Shown piece after piece: positions 33,319 to 41,785 of a stretch of 64,000 bases of DNA. The stretch is from Pseudomonas entomophila. Its GTDB lineage: Bacteria; Pseudomonadota; Gammaproteobacteria; Pseudomonadales; Pseudomonadaceae. The notes below the pieces were generated by a model. That model worked only from the letters and a program-made list of their open reading frames with translations. It was not told the DNA's origin and did no database searches. The stretch lies in contig NZ_CP070982.1 of the NCBI RefSeq assembly GCF_018417595.1, forward strand, positions 2,443,501 through 2,507,500, written 5' to 3'. Within the stretch, counting starts at the first letter, position 1. Each line of letters starts with the position of its first letter. The position numbers and the translations under genes were made by a program.

Positions 33319-33798
33319 ATGACCCCGAAGAACAGTATCTGCCTCTGGTTCGACGGCGACGCCGAAGCGGCGGCGAACTTCTATGCGCGCACCTTCCCCG
33401 ACAGCAGGGTGACCGCGGTGCACCAGGCACCCGGCGACTACCCGTCCGGCAAGCAGGGCGATGTGATCACGGTCGAGTTCACCGTGATGGGCATCCCCTG
33501 CATCGGCCTCAATGGCGGGCCGATGTTCAAGCACTGCGAGGCATTTTCATTCCAGGTGGCGACCGACGATCAAGAGGAAACCGACCGTTACTGGAACGCG
33601 ATCATCGACAACGGTGGCGAAGCCAGCGTTTGTGGTTGGTGCAAGGACAAGTGGGGGCTGTCGTGGCAGATTTCACCGCGCGTGCTCACCCAAGCGGTGG
33701 GGGGCGCTGACCGGGCTGCCGCCAAACGGGCGTTCGAGGCGATGATGACGATGGGCAAGATCGATATTGCGGTGATCGAGCAAGCGCTCAAAGGCTGA
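33319..33798 (+). CDS. PhnB-like VOC protein
   Basis: A 159-residue protein of the PhnB / 3-demethylubiquinone-9 methyltransferase-like VOC group: LWFDGDAEAAANFYARTFPDSRVTAVHQAPGDYPSGKQGDVITVEF, then FKHCEAFSFQVATDDQEETDRYWNAII and GWCKDKWGLSWQISPRVL. The ribosome site CAGGAG lies eight bases before ATG 33319. The biochemical role of these proteins is not settled; annotation as a methyltransferase is not supported by the fold. Confidence 0.9.
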   Translation: MTPKNSICLWFDGDAEAAANFYARTFPDSRVTAVHQAPGDYPSGKQGDVITVEFTVMGIPCIGLNGGPMFKHCEAFSFQVATDDQEETDRYWNAIIDNGGEASVCGWCKDKWGLSWQISPRVLTQAVGGADRAAAKRAFEAMMTMGKIDIAVIEQALKG

Positions 33799-33827
33799 GA
33801 GCCGGGCGAGCGAGGCGTATCTCTGCG

Positions 33828-33860
33828 CCGGTCTGTTCGCCGGCAAGGCCGGCTCCTACA
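33828..33860. repeat. Single REP-like hairpin
   Basis: GTTCGCCGGCAAGGCCGGCT followed by CCTAC, a small hairpin of a third REP type, between convergent genes. Confidence 0.6.
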
Positions 33861-33898
33861 AGTGTAGCGCTGAACCTGAGGTGATCATCGCCTCTGCG

Positions 33899-34744
33899 TC
33901 ACTTTGGCCCATGGGCGGCAATACGCTTGCCAGCCTGCAAGCCAACTTCCATTGCCTGGCCATCGCGTTGCTTACCTTGTCGCGCCTGGCCGACCAGCTC
34001 GGGAATCAGCGGCCCTTCGGGCAGGTTCCTCCAGAACCGACCAGGGAGGTGCTGGCGCAAGGCGTCCGGGTTGAGCCGGGCGGGGTTGAAGGTGTGCCGG
34101 TAGTAGGTGAGCCACAGCTCGGCGCCCGGATCCTCCGCGCTTCGCGCCCACTGGCGCCATTCATCCGGGCAGTGGCGGTGGTAGTGCAGGTTTTCTCCGT
34201 CGCAGCGGATGCCGTCGCGCGGTGTCGCGATCAGCCAGCGCTGGCGCCCCAGGCGCTCGGCGAAATGGCCGCTGGCGCTGGCGAGGATGTCGTGGGCGGG
34301 TTCGTGATAGGCAACCAGGTCCAGTTGCAGGCGTTCGGCCAAGTCGGTGGGCAGTGGCACGAAGCGCACGAAGGCGTGCAGGTGATGGGCCTCGCGACCG
34401 ACCTGCTTGATACGCCGCTGCAGTTCACTGCCCAGGCGGTCACCGGCGAGCATGGCGGTGCGGTCGCCATGGGCGACGCGCCAGAGCACTTCGTAGAGCA
34501 GGTTCCAGCGTTGTTCGCCGCGATAGCGCCCGGCCTGTTCCAGCTGGGCCAGCAAGGCCGCCGGCACACGGGCGCGAAACGGGCCCGGGCCTTCGGGCAG
34601 TGGCGCCGGCACCGCGAGCAAATCATCCATCGGGCCTTGGCCCCAGGTCACTTCGGCAGGGTCGATGCCATGGCCGAGCAGCCGCCGTGCCTGGTCGCGC
34701 CAGGTGGCGAAGTCATCGTCGCAGTCGAGCGCGATCATCCCCAC
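33899..34744 (-). CDS. DUF4130-type (TIGR03915) probable DNA metabolism protein
   Basis: A 281-residue protein that matches what I know of the TIGR03915/DUF4130 family, which is found beside a radical-SAM DNA-repair protein or fused to UdgX-type uracil-DNA glycosylases. Recognisable segments are MIALDCDDDFATWRDQARRLL, VREAHHLHAFVRF-like, DLVAYHEPAHDILASASGHFAERL, RQRWLIATPRDG, AELWLTYYRHTFNPARLNP and AMPKRFWRNLPEG-like near the C-terminus. It overlaps the radical-SAM gene by 10 bases on the same strand. Here it stands alone, without a UdgX domain. Its biochemical activity is not established. Confidence 0.85.
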   Translation of the reverse strand: MGMIALDCDDDFATWRDQARRLLGHGIDPAEVTWGQGPMDDLLAVPAPLPEGPGPFRARVPAALLAQLEQAGRYRGEQRWNLLYEVLWRVAHGDRTAMLAGDRLGSELQRRIKQVGREAHHLHAFVRFVPLPTDLAERLQLDLVAYHEPAHDILASASGHFAERLGRQRWLIATPRDGIRCDGENLHYHRHCPDEWRQWARSAEDPGAELWLTYYRHTFNPARLNPDALRQHLPGRFWRNLPEGPLIPELVGQARQGKQRDGQAMEVGLQAGKRIAAHGPK

Positions 34745-35955
34745 AAGCCCATCTGCACCGGTGCCTGGGGTTCGCGCAGGCGGGCGCGCAGCAGGCCGCT
34801 GCGCAGTTCGGCCTGGGCCGGGCGGTAATCGCTGGTGACGATGAACGGGCGGGCTTTTTCCAGCACGCAGCGCAGCTGGATCAGGTCGTCGTAGCGCACT
34901 CGCCGTTCACGGCGCAGGGCCACCAGGCGCTGCACGCTGCGCAGGCCGATGCCGGGGATGCGCGCCAGCAGCGCCGGTTCGGCGCGGTTCACGTCGAGCG
35001 GGAACACGTCGCGATTGGCCAGCGCCCAGGCCAGCTTGGGATCGATGTCCAGCGCCAGGTTACCGGCCTCGCCGAGCAGCTCACCGGCCTTGTAGCCATA
35101 GCCGCGCAAGAGAAAGTCAGCCTGGTACAAGCGGTGCTCGCGCAGCAGCGGCGGGGCGGCCAGAGGGACGCTGCCAGGGCTGTCGGGGATGGGGCTGAAG
35201 GCCGAGTAATAGACGCGCTTGAGCCCGTACCCCAGGTACAGCGACTCGGCATTGCGCAGCAGCGTGCTGTCATCGGTGGTGTCGGCACCGACGATCACCT
35301 GGGTACTTTGCCCGGCGGGCGTGAAGCGCGGCGCCCGGGGCTCGCCGGCCACTGCCTGTTGCCCCTGGTGGATCACCCCCATGGCCTGGCGGATGGTGCT
35401 GGCCTGCTTTTCCGGGGCCAGGCGCTTGAGGCTGGCGTCGGTGGGCAGTTCAATGTTGACGCTCAGGCGGTCGGCCAGGCGCCCGGCTTCCTCGATCAGC
35501 AGCGGGTCGGCGTCGGGAATGGTCTTGAGGTGGATGTAGCCGCGAAAGCCGTGTTCCTCGCGTAGCAGGCGCGCCACCCTGATCAGTTGCTCCATGGTGT
35601 AGTCGGCCGAACGGATGATGCCGGAGCTGAGGAACAGGCCGCTGATGCAGTTGCGCCGGTAGAAGTCGAGGGTCAGGCGCACCACTTCCTCGGGGGTGAA
35701 GCGCGCCCGTGGCACGTTGCTGGAGCGGCGGTTGACGCAGTACTGGCAATCGTAGAGGCAGAAGTTGGTGAGCAACACCTTGAGCAGGGATACGCAGCGG
35801 CCATCCGGGGTGAAACTGTGGCAGATCCCCATGCCATCGGTGGCGCCAAGCCCGTCACGGCCTCGCGAGCTGCGCTTGGGCGCGCCGCTGCTGGCGCAGG
35901 AGGCGTCGTACTTGGCGGCGTCGGCAAGGATGCCGAGCTTGGCGATCAATTGCAT
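34735..35955 (-). CDS. Radical SAM protein of putative DNA modification/repair (TIGR03916)
   Basis: A 406-residue radical-SAM enzyme. The [4Fe-4S] motif CxxxCxxC is present as CLYDCQYC (66-73). SAM-barrel strands follow (GLFLSSGIIRSADYTMEQL; FRGYIHLKTIPDADPLL). The C-terminus carries a helix-hairpin-helix DNA-binding motif (LLARIPGIGLRSVQRLVALRRER). This combination marks the family paired with DUF4130 proteins. It is the first gene of the two-gene operon, and a LexA box begins 17 bases upstream of its start. The reaction is not known. Confidence 0.9.
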   Translation of the reverse strand: MQLIAKLGILADAAKYDASCASSGAPKRSSRGRDGLGATDGMGICHSFTPDGRCVSLLKVLLTNFCLYDCQYCVNRRSSNVPRARFTPEEVVRLTLDFYRRNCISGLFLSSGIIRSADYTMEQLIRVARLLREEHGFRGYIHLKTIPDADPLLIEEAGRLADRLSVNIELPTDASLKRLAPEKQASTIRQAMGVIHQGQQAVAGEPRAPRFTPAGQSTQVIVGADTTDDSTLLRNAESLYLGYGLKRVYYSAFSPIPDSPGSVPLAAPPLLREHRLYQADFLLRGYGYKAGELLGEAGNLALDIDPKLAWALANRDVFPLDVNRAEPALLARIPGIGLRSVQRLVALRRERRVRYDDLIQLRCVLEKARPFIVTSDYRPAQAELRSGLLRARLREPQAPVQMGLWG

Positions 35956-35971
35956 GGGGGGTCTCGAAATA

Positions 35972-35987
35972 CTGATTATTCATACAG
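35972..35987 (-). promoter_or_regulatory. LexA (SOS) box of the radical-SAM/DUF4130 operon
   Basis: On the minus strand the site reads CTG-TATGAATAAT-CAG, matching the CTG-N10-CAG SOS consensus, with palindromic flanks (ATACTG/CAGTAT, 35969-35990). It lies 17-32 bases before the start codon of the radical-SAM gene. Confidence 0.75.
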
Positions 35988-36128
35988 TATTTCGGGAAGT
36001 GGCTGATTGCAAGTGCCAGCTCGATCATGCCTGAGCAAATCAGTCGACTAAGCTTGACCCAGGCTCGACACCGCAGGCCCTGTGCCTGTGGGTTGCCGGT
36101 GCAGGCAAAGGCGAACACGGGAGCGCAC

Positions 36129-37697
36129 ATGAACATTGTGAAAAGAACGAAATGGGCCTTGCTCGGACTGGTCCTGGCTGTGGGCCTGGGCAGCGTCCAG
36201 GCCGCCGATACCAAGCGGGTCGACGTACTGCTGGTGGGCGGCGGCATCATGAGTTCGACGCTGGCGGTCTGGCTCAACGAGCTGGAGCCTGGCTGGACGA
36301 TGGAGATGGTCGAGCGCCTGGACAAGGTCGCCGAGGAGAGCTCCAACGGTTGGAACAATGCCGGCACCGGCCACTCCGCGCTGGCCGAGCTCAACTACAC
36401 GCCGGAGAAGGACGGCAAGATCGACATCAGCAAGGCGGTGGAGATCAACGAGTCGTTCCAGGTCACCCGCCAGTTCCTGGCCTGGCAGGTGAAGCAGGGC
36501 GTGCTGAAGAATCCGCGTTCGTTCATCAACACCACGCCGCACATGAGCTTCGTCTGGGGGGACGACAATATCCGTTTCCTCAGGAAACGCTACGAAGCCT
36601 TGCAGGCCAGCCCGTTGTTCAAGCCCATGCAGTACTCCGAGGATCACGCGCAGATCGCCAAGTGGGTACCGCTGATGATGGAAGGGCGCGACCCCAACCA
36701 GAAGCTCGCGGTGACCTGGACGCCCATCGGCACCGACGTCAACTTCGGCGAGATCACCCGGCAATACGTGGGTTACTTGCAGACCCGGCCGAACTTCGAC
36801 CTCAAGCTGTCCACCGAAGTCGAGGGCATCAGCCGCAACGACGATGGCAGCTGGCACGTCGAGTACAAGAACCTCAAGGACGGCAGCACCGCGGCCACCG
36901 ACGCCAAGTTCCTGTTCATCGGTGCCGGCGGCGCCGCGCTGCCGCTGCTGCAGAAGTCGGGCATCGATGAAGCCAAGGACTACGCGGGCTTCCCGGTGGG
37001 CGGTTCGTTCCTGGTCACCGACAACCCGGCCATCGCCCAGCGGCACATGGCCAAGGCCTACGGCATCGCCGCCACCGGCGCGCCGCCGATGTCGGTACCG
37101 CACCTGGACACCCGGGTGCTCGACGGCAAGCGCATGATCCTGTTCGGGCCGTTCGCCACGTTCTCCACCAAGTTCCTCAAGCAGGGCTCATTGCTGGACC
37201 TGGCGGCCAGCATGTCATTGCACAACACCTGGCCGATGGTGCGGGTCGGGGTGCGCGAGTTCGACCTGGTGCAGTACCTGATCGGCCAGTTGCTGCAGTC
37301 GGACGATGATCGTTTCGCCGCGCTGCAGACCTACTTCCCCGAGGCGAAGAAGGAAGACTGGCGCCTGTGGCAGGCGGGGCAGCGGGTGCAGATCATCAAG
37401 CAGGATGAGAACCTCGGTGGGGTGCTGAAGCTGGGGACCGAGATCGTGACCTCCAAGGATGGCAGCATCGCCGGGTTGCTGGGCGCCTCGCCGGGGGCCT
37501 CCACCGCGCCGCCGATCATGCTCGACCTGCTGAACAAGGTGTTCAAGGACAAGGTTGCCACGCCGCAGTGGCAGGCCAAGATCAAGCAGATCATCCCGTC
37601 GTACGGGATCCGCCTGAACGAGCATCCGGACAAGGTGCAGGAGGAGTGGAGCTATACCAGCGAGGTGCTGCAACTGGCGCCCGCCGAAGCACCTTGA
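36129..37697 (+). CDS. mqo: Malate:quinone oxidoreductase
   Basis: A 522-residue FAD enzyme that oxidises malate to oxaloacetate and passes electrons to the quinone pool. The dinucleotide-binding site [19 protein letters not shown] is near the N-terminus, followed by [23 protein letters not shown], the typical MQO signature, and [17 protein letters not shown] near the C-terminus. An N-terminal hydrophobic stretch ([18 protein letters not shown]) resembles a signal peptide, as seen in one class of Pseudomonas MQO. Start at ATG 36129. Pseudomonads often carry several mqo genes, so this may be a secondary copy. Confidence 0.94.
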   Translation: MNIVKRTKWALLGLVLAVGLGSVQAADTKRVDVLLVGGGIMSSTLAVWLNELEPGWTMEMVERLDKVAEESSNGWNNAGTGHSALAELNYTPEKDGKIDISKAVEINESFQVTRQFLAWQVKQGVLKNPRSFINTTPHMSFVWGDDNIRFLRKRYEALQASPLFKPMQYSEDHAQIAKWVPLMMEGRDPNQKLAVTWTPIGTDVNFGEITRQYVGYLQTRPNFDLKLSTEVEGISRNDDGSWHVEYKNLKDGSTAATDAKFLFIGAGGAALPLLQKSGIDEAKDYAGFPVGGSFLVTDNPAIAQRHMAKAYGIAATGAPPMSVPHLDTRVLDGKRMILFGPFATFSTKFLKQGSLLDLAASMSLHNTWPMVRVGVREFDLVQYLIGQLLQSDDDRFAALQTYFPEAKKEDWRLWQAGQRVQIIKQDENLGGVLKLGTEIVTSKDGSIAGLLGASPGASTAPPIMLDLLNKVFKDKVATPQWQAKIKQIIPSYGIRLNEHPDKVQEEWSYTSEVLQLAPAEAP

Positions 37698-37713
37698 GTC
37701 GTGTGCGGTCCAG

Positions 37714-37739
37714 GTAGGAGCCAGCAAGCTGGCTCCTAC
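37714..37739. repeat. Perfect REP-like hairpin at the mqo/LysR junction
   Basis: GTAGGAGCCAGC-AA-GCTGGCTCCTAC, a 12-bp perfect stem between convergent genes. The stop codon of the LysR gene lies inside it. Confidence 0.85.
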
Positions 37740-38650
37740 AGGGTGGACTGCGCAACTGCCTGGATCTGCTGGCGAAACCAGCGTCGCAACGGATCGGCAT
37801 GGGTGCGCGCATGCCAGATCTGCATCACTTGCACCCTGGGCAGGTCGAGCGGCAACGGATGAATGCACAGGTGCGGATCTCGCTCGATTGCCTCTTCAGC
37901 CAGCGATCTCAGGCAGGTCAGCAACAGGTCGGTGCCGCGCACCAGCCGCGTGGGTGCGATGAAGCTGGACAGGCCGGCGATGATCCTGCGTTCACGGCCC
38001 AGGCGGCGCAACGCGCGATCGACGCGGCCATCCAGGTCGCCGGTCAGGGTGGTGATCAGGTGCTCGCAGTTCAGGAAGGCTTCCAGGCTCATGCCTGCGG
38101 CCAGATGCGGGTTGCCGGCCGATGCCAGCACGACGAAGTCCTCGCTGAGCAGATGCTGCTGGTGGAAGGTGTCCGGCAAGTCGGTGTAGAAGCCGGCGAT
38201 GGCCAGGTCGCAGGTGCCTTTCTCCAGTGCCTCACGCGGCAGTTCGCCACGGGTGTTGTGGGTGACCAGGGTGAGGTTCGGTGCCTGGCTGCGCAGGACC
38301 GGCAGCAGTCCAGGCAGCAGTGTCTGTTCGAGGTAGTCGGTGCTGTATAGATGAAGGCGGGCAGGGCGGGCCAGGAAGTCCTTGCCGTCGCAACGCTCGA
38401 AAAAATCCCTCAACTGCTCGGTCAGAACCTGGATTTGGGGCGCCAGTTCGTGGGCGCGTGGCGTCGGGGTGAGACCGCGTGGAGCACGCACGAACAGCGG
38501 GTCGCCGAACTGGTGCCGCAACTTGTTGAGTTTGTGGCTGAGCGCCGGCTGGCTGAGGGCCAGGCGCTCGGCGGCACGGGAGGCGTTGCGCTCCTCGTAG
38601 AGCACCTGGAACAGGTACAGCAGGTTCAGATCCTTGTTGGCGATATTCAT
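37736..38650 (-). CDS. LysR-family transcriptional regulator
   Basis: A 304-residue LTTR with N-terminal winged HTH (LYLFQVLYEERNASRAAERLALSQPALSHKLNKLRHQFGDPLFVR) and a type 2 periplasmic-binding-like effector domain. Start at ATG 38650 (MNIANKDLN). It is divergent from the ABM monooxygenase/DJ-1 pair across a 90-base region that holds AT-rich sequence (CAGAAATAAAAGCTTTCGAA), so those two genes are the likely targets. Confidence 0.92.
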   Translation of the reverse strand: MNIANKDLNLLYLFQVLYEERNASRAAERLALSQPALSHKLNKLRHQFGDPLFVRAPRGLTPTPRAHELAPQIQVLTEQLRDFFERCDGKDFLARPARLHLYSTDYLEQTLLPGLLPVLRSQAPNLTLVTHNTRGELPREALEKGTCDLAIAGFYTDLPDTFHQQHLLSEDFVVLASAGNPHLAAGMSLEAFLNCEHLITTLTGDLDGRVDRALRRLGRERRIIAGLSSFIAPTRLVRGTDLLLTCLRSLAEEAIERDPHLCIHPLPLDLPRVQVMQIWHARTHADPLRRWFRQQIQAVAQSTL

Positions 38651-38740
38651 AATTTGGATTGCAGAAATAAAAGCTTTCGAATTATAGAATCTTAGCGCGA
38701 TGGCTAGCATGTGCCCATTCACATCCATCCGGAGGCGCCA

Positions 38741-39046
38741 ATGCCCATCGCCATCTTCGCCACAATCCACCCTCGCCCTGAACACCACGACGCCATCGAA
38801 GCGGCCTTGCGCCAGATGGTCGAAAACAGCCGCGCCGAGCCCGGCAACCTGCGCTATGACCTGTTCGCCCACGAAGGCGACGCATCGGCATTCGAATTGT
38901 TCGAACTGTATACCGACGAGGCCGCGGTCGACGCCCACCGCGCCAGCCACCATTACCAGGCTTATCGCGCCGCCACCGCCGACTGGCTGGCCGCACCGAC
39001 CCGGGTGCAACTGGCCCGTGCGCTCGATATCAGCCCATTCAACTGA
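38741..39046 (+). CDS. Antibiotic-biosynthesis-monooxygenase (ABM) domain protein
   Basis: A 101-residue ferredoxin-like-fold ABM protein: IAIFATIHPRPEHHDAIEAALRQMVENSRAEPGNLRYDLF and DEAAVDAHRASHHYQAY. Such proteins are quinol monooxygenases or haem-type stress proteins. Strong GGAGG ribosome site seven bases before ATG 38741. It forms a two-gene unit with the secreted DJ-1-like gene 14 bases downstream. Confidence 0.88.
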   Translation: MPIAIFATIHPRPEHHDAIEAALRQMVENSRAEPGNLRYDLFAHEGDASAFELFELYTDEAAVDAHRASHHYQAYRAATADWLAAPTRVQLARALDISPFN

Positions 39047-39059
39047 TCAGGAGATCATC

Positions 39060-39908
39060 ATGTCCAGACTCACAACCGTCGCCCTGGCCAGCGCGCTCAT
39101 GGCAGGCGGCGCCGTCGCCGCGCCCAAGGGCGAGGTACTGGTGCTGCTGTCCAGCGAAAACCAGCTGGCGCTCAAGGATGGCAAGCACTACCCGACCGGT
39201 TACTACCTCAACGAATTCGGCGTGCCCGCCGACCAGTTGCTCAAGGCCGGCTACAGGTTGGTGCTGGTCACGCCCAAGGGCAATGCGCCGAGCGTCGACG
39301 AGCGCTCGGTCGACCCGATGTACTTCGGTGGCGACCAGGCGGAAATGCTGCGGATCCGTCATGTCGTCGAAAACCTGCCGGGCATCCACGACACGTTGTC
39401 GTTGACCGAGGTGCTGGCGGGTGACCTGGACCGTTACGCCGGTATCTTCATCCCAGGCGGGCATGCGCCGCTGATCGACCTGGCCAACAACCCCCAGGTA
39501 GGGGCATTGCTGCGCCACTTCCACCAGGCTGGCAAGCCCACCGCCGCCATCTGCCATGGCCCCATTACGTTGTTGTCCGCGCAGCATGACCCGCTACCCT
39601 ACCGCGCTGCCCTGGCCCGTGGCGAGGCTCCGGCGGCCCGTGACTGGAGCTACCAGGGTTATCGCATGACCATATTCTCCGACCCGGAGGAGCAGGTGTT
39701 CGAGGGGTCGCTGAAGGGGGAGCGCTTGCAGTTCTATCCGGCGAAAGCGATGGCGGGCGCCGGTGCTGACATGAGCTATGCCGATGCCTGGAAGCCCCAT
39801 GTGGTGGTCGATCGCGAACTGATCACCGGGCAGAACCCATTCTCCGACAAGGCGCTGGCTGCGGCTTTGCTGGAGCAACTGGAACGAGCACAGAAAAAGG
39901 CTGGCTGA
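39060..39908 (+). CDS. Exported DJ-1/PfpI-superfamily protein
   Basis: A 282-residue protein with a Sec signal (MSRLTTVALASALMAGGAVAA) and a DJ-1/PfpI fold. It has FGVPADQLLKAGYRLVLVTPKG, the oxyanion GIFIPGGHAPLIDL, and the nucleophile elbow PTAAICHGPITLL with the reactive Cys. Members include Hsp31-type glyoxalases/deglycases and proteases, but most are cytosolic; this one is exported, which is unusual. Ends at a strong shared terminator. Confidence 0.88.
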   Translation: MSRLTTVALASALMAGGAVAAPKGEVLVLLSSENQLALKDGKHYPTGYYLNEFGVPADQLLKAGYRLVLVTPKGNAPSVDERSVDPMYFGGDQAEMLRIRHVVENLPGIHDTLSLTEVLAGDLDRYAGIFIPGGHAPLIDLANNPQVGALLRHFHQAGKPTAAICHGPITLLSAQHDPLPYRAALARGEAPAARDWSYQGYRMTIFSDPEEQVFEGSLKGERLQFYPAKAMAGAGADMSYADAWKPHVVVDRELITGQNPFSDKALAAALLEQLERAQKKAG

Positions 39909-39915
39909 AACATCT

Positions 39916-39965
39916 GCATCAAAGCAAAAGCCCTGGTCCGTTGGCCAGGGCTTTTGCTTTGATGC
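39916..39965. terminator. Bidirectional terminator with 21-bp perfect stem
   Basis: Arms 39916-39936 and 39945-39965 are perfectly complementary over 21 bases (GCATCAAAGCAAAAGCCCTG... ) with an 8-base loop. CTTTTGCTTT follows the core on both strands. It separates the convergent DJ-1-like gene and the LspA paralogue. Confidence 0.9.
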
Positions 39966-39998
39966 GGGTGAAGGCTGCAGCGTCGTCGGCAGGCGCTT

Positions 39999-40487
39999 TC
40001 AGGGCTTGGCCGGCCTCGTCAGGCCATCGACCACCAGCACCGCCGCGCCGGCCATGATGGCGATATCGGCCAGGTTGAAGACGCCGGTGTGCAGCGAGCC
40101 GACATTGAGCACCAGGTAGTCGACCACATGGCCGTCGCGAAACACCCGGTCGATCAGGTTGGACAGGCCGCCCATGGCGATGAACCACGCCGCGGAGGCT
40201 TTGACGGGTGCCGTTTGCCAGTGCTTGTAGGCCCAGGCAATGGCCCAGCAGCAGACGATGCCCACGGCGACCACGAAGAGCAGTTGCTTGAGGCCGGGCG
40301 CCAACCCCGCGCCGAGGCTGAGGAAGGCCCCGGGATTGAGGCTCAGGGCCAGGTCCAGCCAGAAATTCTGGTTGCCGAGGACATAACTGTGGCTTTTCAG
40401 GGCGACCAGGGCGATGAGCTTCACCCACTGGTCGAGAATGATGAAGGCGACGCCCAGGATCAGGACGAGGGTACGGCTGGAGAACAT
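39999..40487 (-). CDS. Signal peptidase II (LspA) paralogue
   Basis: A 162-residue, four-helix inner-membrane aspartyl protease of the LspA family, which removes signal peptides from diacylated prolipoproteins. Start at ATG 40487 with AGGAA upstream. The aspartate dyad is present: Asp123 in DGHVVDYLVL and Asp141 in VFNLADIAIM, together with the SNLIDRVFRDG loop. The NPGAFLSLG segment diverges from the usual NYGAAFSFL. The gene is not beside ileS or ispH, where the housekeeping lspA normally lies, so this is probably an extra copy. Confidence 0.85.
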   Translation of the reverse strand: MFSSRTLVLILGVAFIILDQWVKLIALVALKSHSYVLGNQNFWLDLALSLNPGAFLSLGAGLAPGLKQLLFVVAVGIVCCWAIAWAYKHWQTAPVKASAAWFIAMGGLSNLIDRVFRDGHVVDYLVLNVGSLHTGVFNLADIAIMAGAAVLVVDGLTRPAKP

Positions 40488-40680
40488 GCTGGCAATTCCT
40501 GTGCTGCGCGGGCGCGGCCGTCCGGTATTGGCGGGCATGCCGACAGCGCGGCGAAGATAGCGCAGGCGGGTCTAGACTTAAAGCCTGGACCCGCATGACG
40601 CGCGGGCTGTTCAACCTTTCGACCACCGCCCCCGGGCCGGACATCGCCGACGGTGGCCTTCCGCTAGAGGAGGTCAGGTC

Positions 40681-41727
40681 ATGGACGAGGCAAGGCTTCA
40701 GGAATTCATGGGCAGGTTGGTGGGCGACATGGGCGCGGCGGCAACCTTGGCCAATGTGGTACTCGGTGACGAGCTCGGGCTTTACAGGGCCATGGCCGAC
40801 AGCCTGCCGGTCACGCCCGAGGTGCTGGCCGAGCGCACTGGCTGCCAGCCCCGCTTGGTGCGTGAATGGCTCAATGGCCAGGCCGCGGCGGGTTATGTGG
40901 AGCATCGCAATGGCAGCTTCACCCTCCCCGAGGAGCAGGCCCTGGCCCTGGCACTCGAGGACTCGCCGGCCTACATGGCCGGTGGCGCGGCGGTGCTGGC
41001 CGCACTGTTCCATGACAAGGACAAGCTGGTGGCGGCCATGCGCGGCGACGGCGGGCTGGCCTGGGGCGATCATCACCCCTGCATGTTCAGCGGTACGGAA
41101 CGTTTCTTCCGCCCCGGCTACCGGACGTTCCTGGTGGCCGACTGGCTACCGGCGCTGGACGGCGTGGTGGCCAAGCTGCAGGCCGGGGCGCAGGTGGCCG
41201 ATGTCGGCTGTGGCCATGGTGCTTCGACCATCGTCCTGGCCCAGGCATTCCCGGCTTCGCATTTCATCGGTTACGACTACCATGCTCCCTCGGTGAGCAC
41301 CGCCATCGAACGTGCCCGGGAAGCCGGCCTGGGCGACCGGGTGAGCTTCGTCCAGGCTTCGGCCAAGGATTATCCCGGCCATGATCTCGACCTGGTGTGC
41401 TTCTTCGACTGCCTGCACGACATGGGCGACCCGGTCGGCGCGGCGCGGCACGCCTATGAAGCGTTGAAAGAGGATGGCACGGTGATGTTGGTCGAGCCGT
41501 ATGCCGAAGATACCCTGGACGCCAATATCAACCCGGTCGGGCGGCTGTTCTACGCGGCATCGACGTTCATCTGCACACCGAACTCGCTGTCGCAGGAAGT
41601 GGGGCTCGGGCTGGGGGCGCAGGCTGGCGAAGCGCGGCTGCGGGCGGTGTTCGAGGAGGCGGGGTTCACACGGTTCCGGCGGGCGACGCAGACGCCGTTC
41701 AACCTGATCCTGGAGGCCAGGAAGTAG
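40681..41727 (+). CDS. Class I SAM-dependent methyltransferase with winged-helix N-terminus
   Basis: A 348-residue protein with a dimerisation/winged-helix N-terminal part (LGLYRAMADSLPVTPEVLAERTGCQPRLVREWLNGQAAAGYV) and a Rossmann methyltransferase core with motif I VADVGCGHGASTIVLAQAF, then FIGYDYH and LVCFFDCLHDMGDP. The layout matches Rv2258c-like small-molecule methyltransferases. No cofactor-binding residue appears to be missing. Ribosome site GGAGG. Substrate unknown; it stands alone between the LspA paralogue and the polyamine operon. Confidence 0.9.
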   Translation: MDEARLQEFMGRLVGDMGAAATLANVVLGDELGLYRAMADSLPVTPEVLAERTGCQPRLVREWLNGQAAAGYVEHRNGSFTLPEEQALALALEDSPAYMAGGAAVLAALFHDKDKLVAAMRGDGGLAWGDHHPCMFSGTERFFRPGYRTFLVADWLPALDGVVAKLQAGAQVADVGCGHGASTIVLAQAFPASHFIGYDYHAPSVSTAIERAREAGLGDRVSFVQASAKDYPGHDLDLVCFFDCLHDMGDPVGAARHAYEALKEDGTVMLVEPYAEDTLDANINPVGRLFYAASTFICTPNSLSQEVGLGLGAQAGEARLRAVFEEAGFTRFRRATQTPFNLILEARK

Positions 41728-41749
41728 CACCCGGGCTGCGCAGAAAAGC

Positions 41750-41775
41750 GAAGGGGCGCCATTCGGCGCCCCTTC
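41750..41775. terminator. Terminator between methyltransferase and polyamine operon
   Basis: GAAGGGGCGCC-ATTC-GGCGCCCCTTC, an 11-bp perfect stem. On the minus strand a T-rich tract (CTTTTC) follows, so it fits best as the end of the polyamine operon. Confidence 0.85.
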
Positions 41776-41785
41776 AGCTTGCAGC

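Noticed and set aside
33319..33798. Annotating the PhnB-like protein as a methyltransferase
   Set aside because: The sequence has a VOC fold with no SAM-binding motif; the name is a historical mis-annotation of the family.
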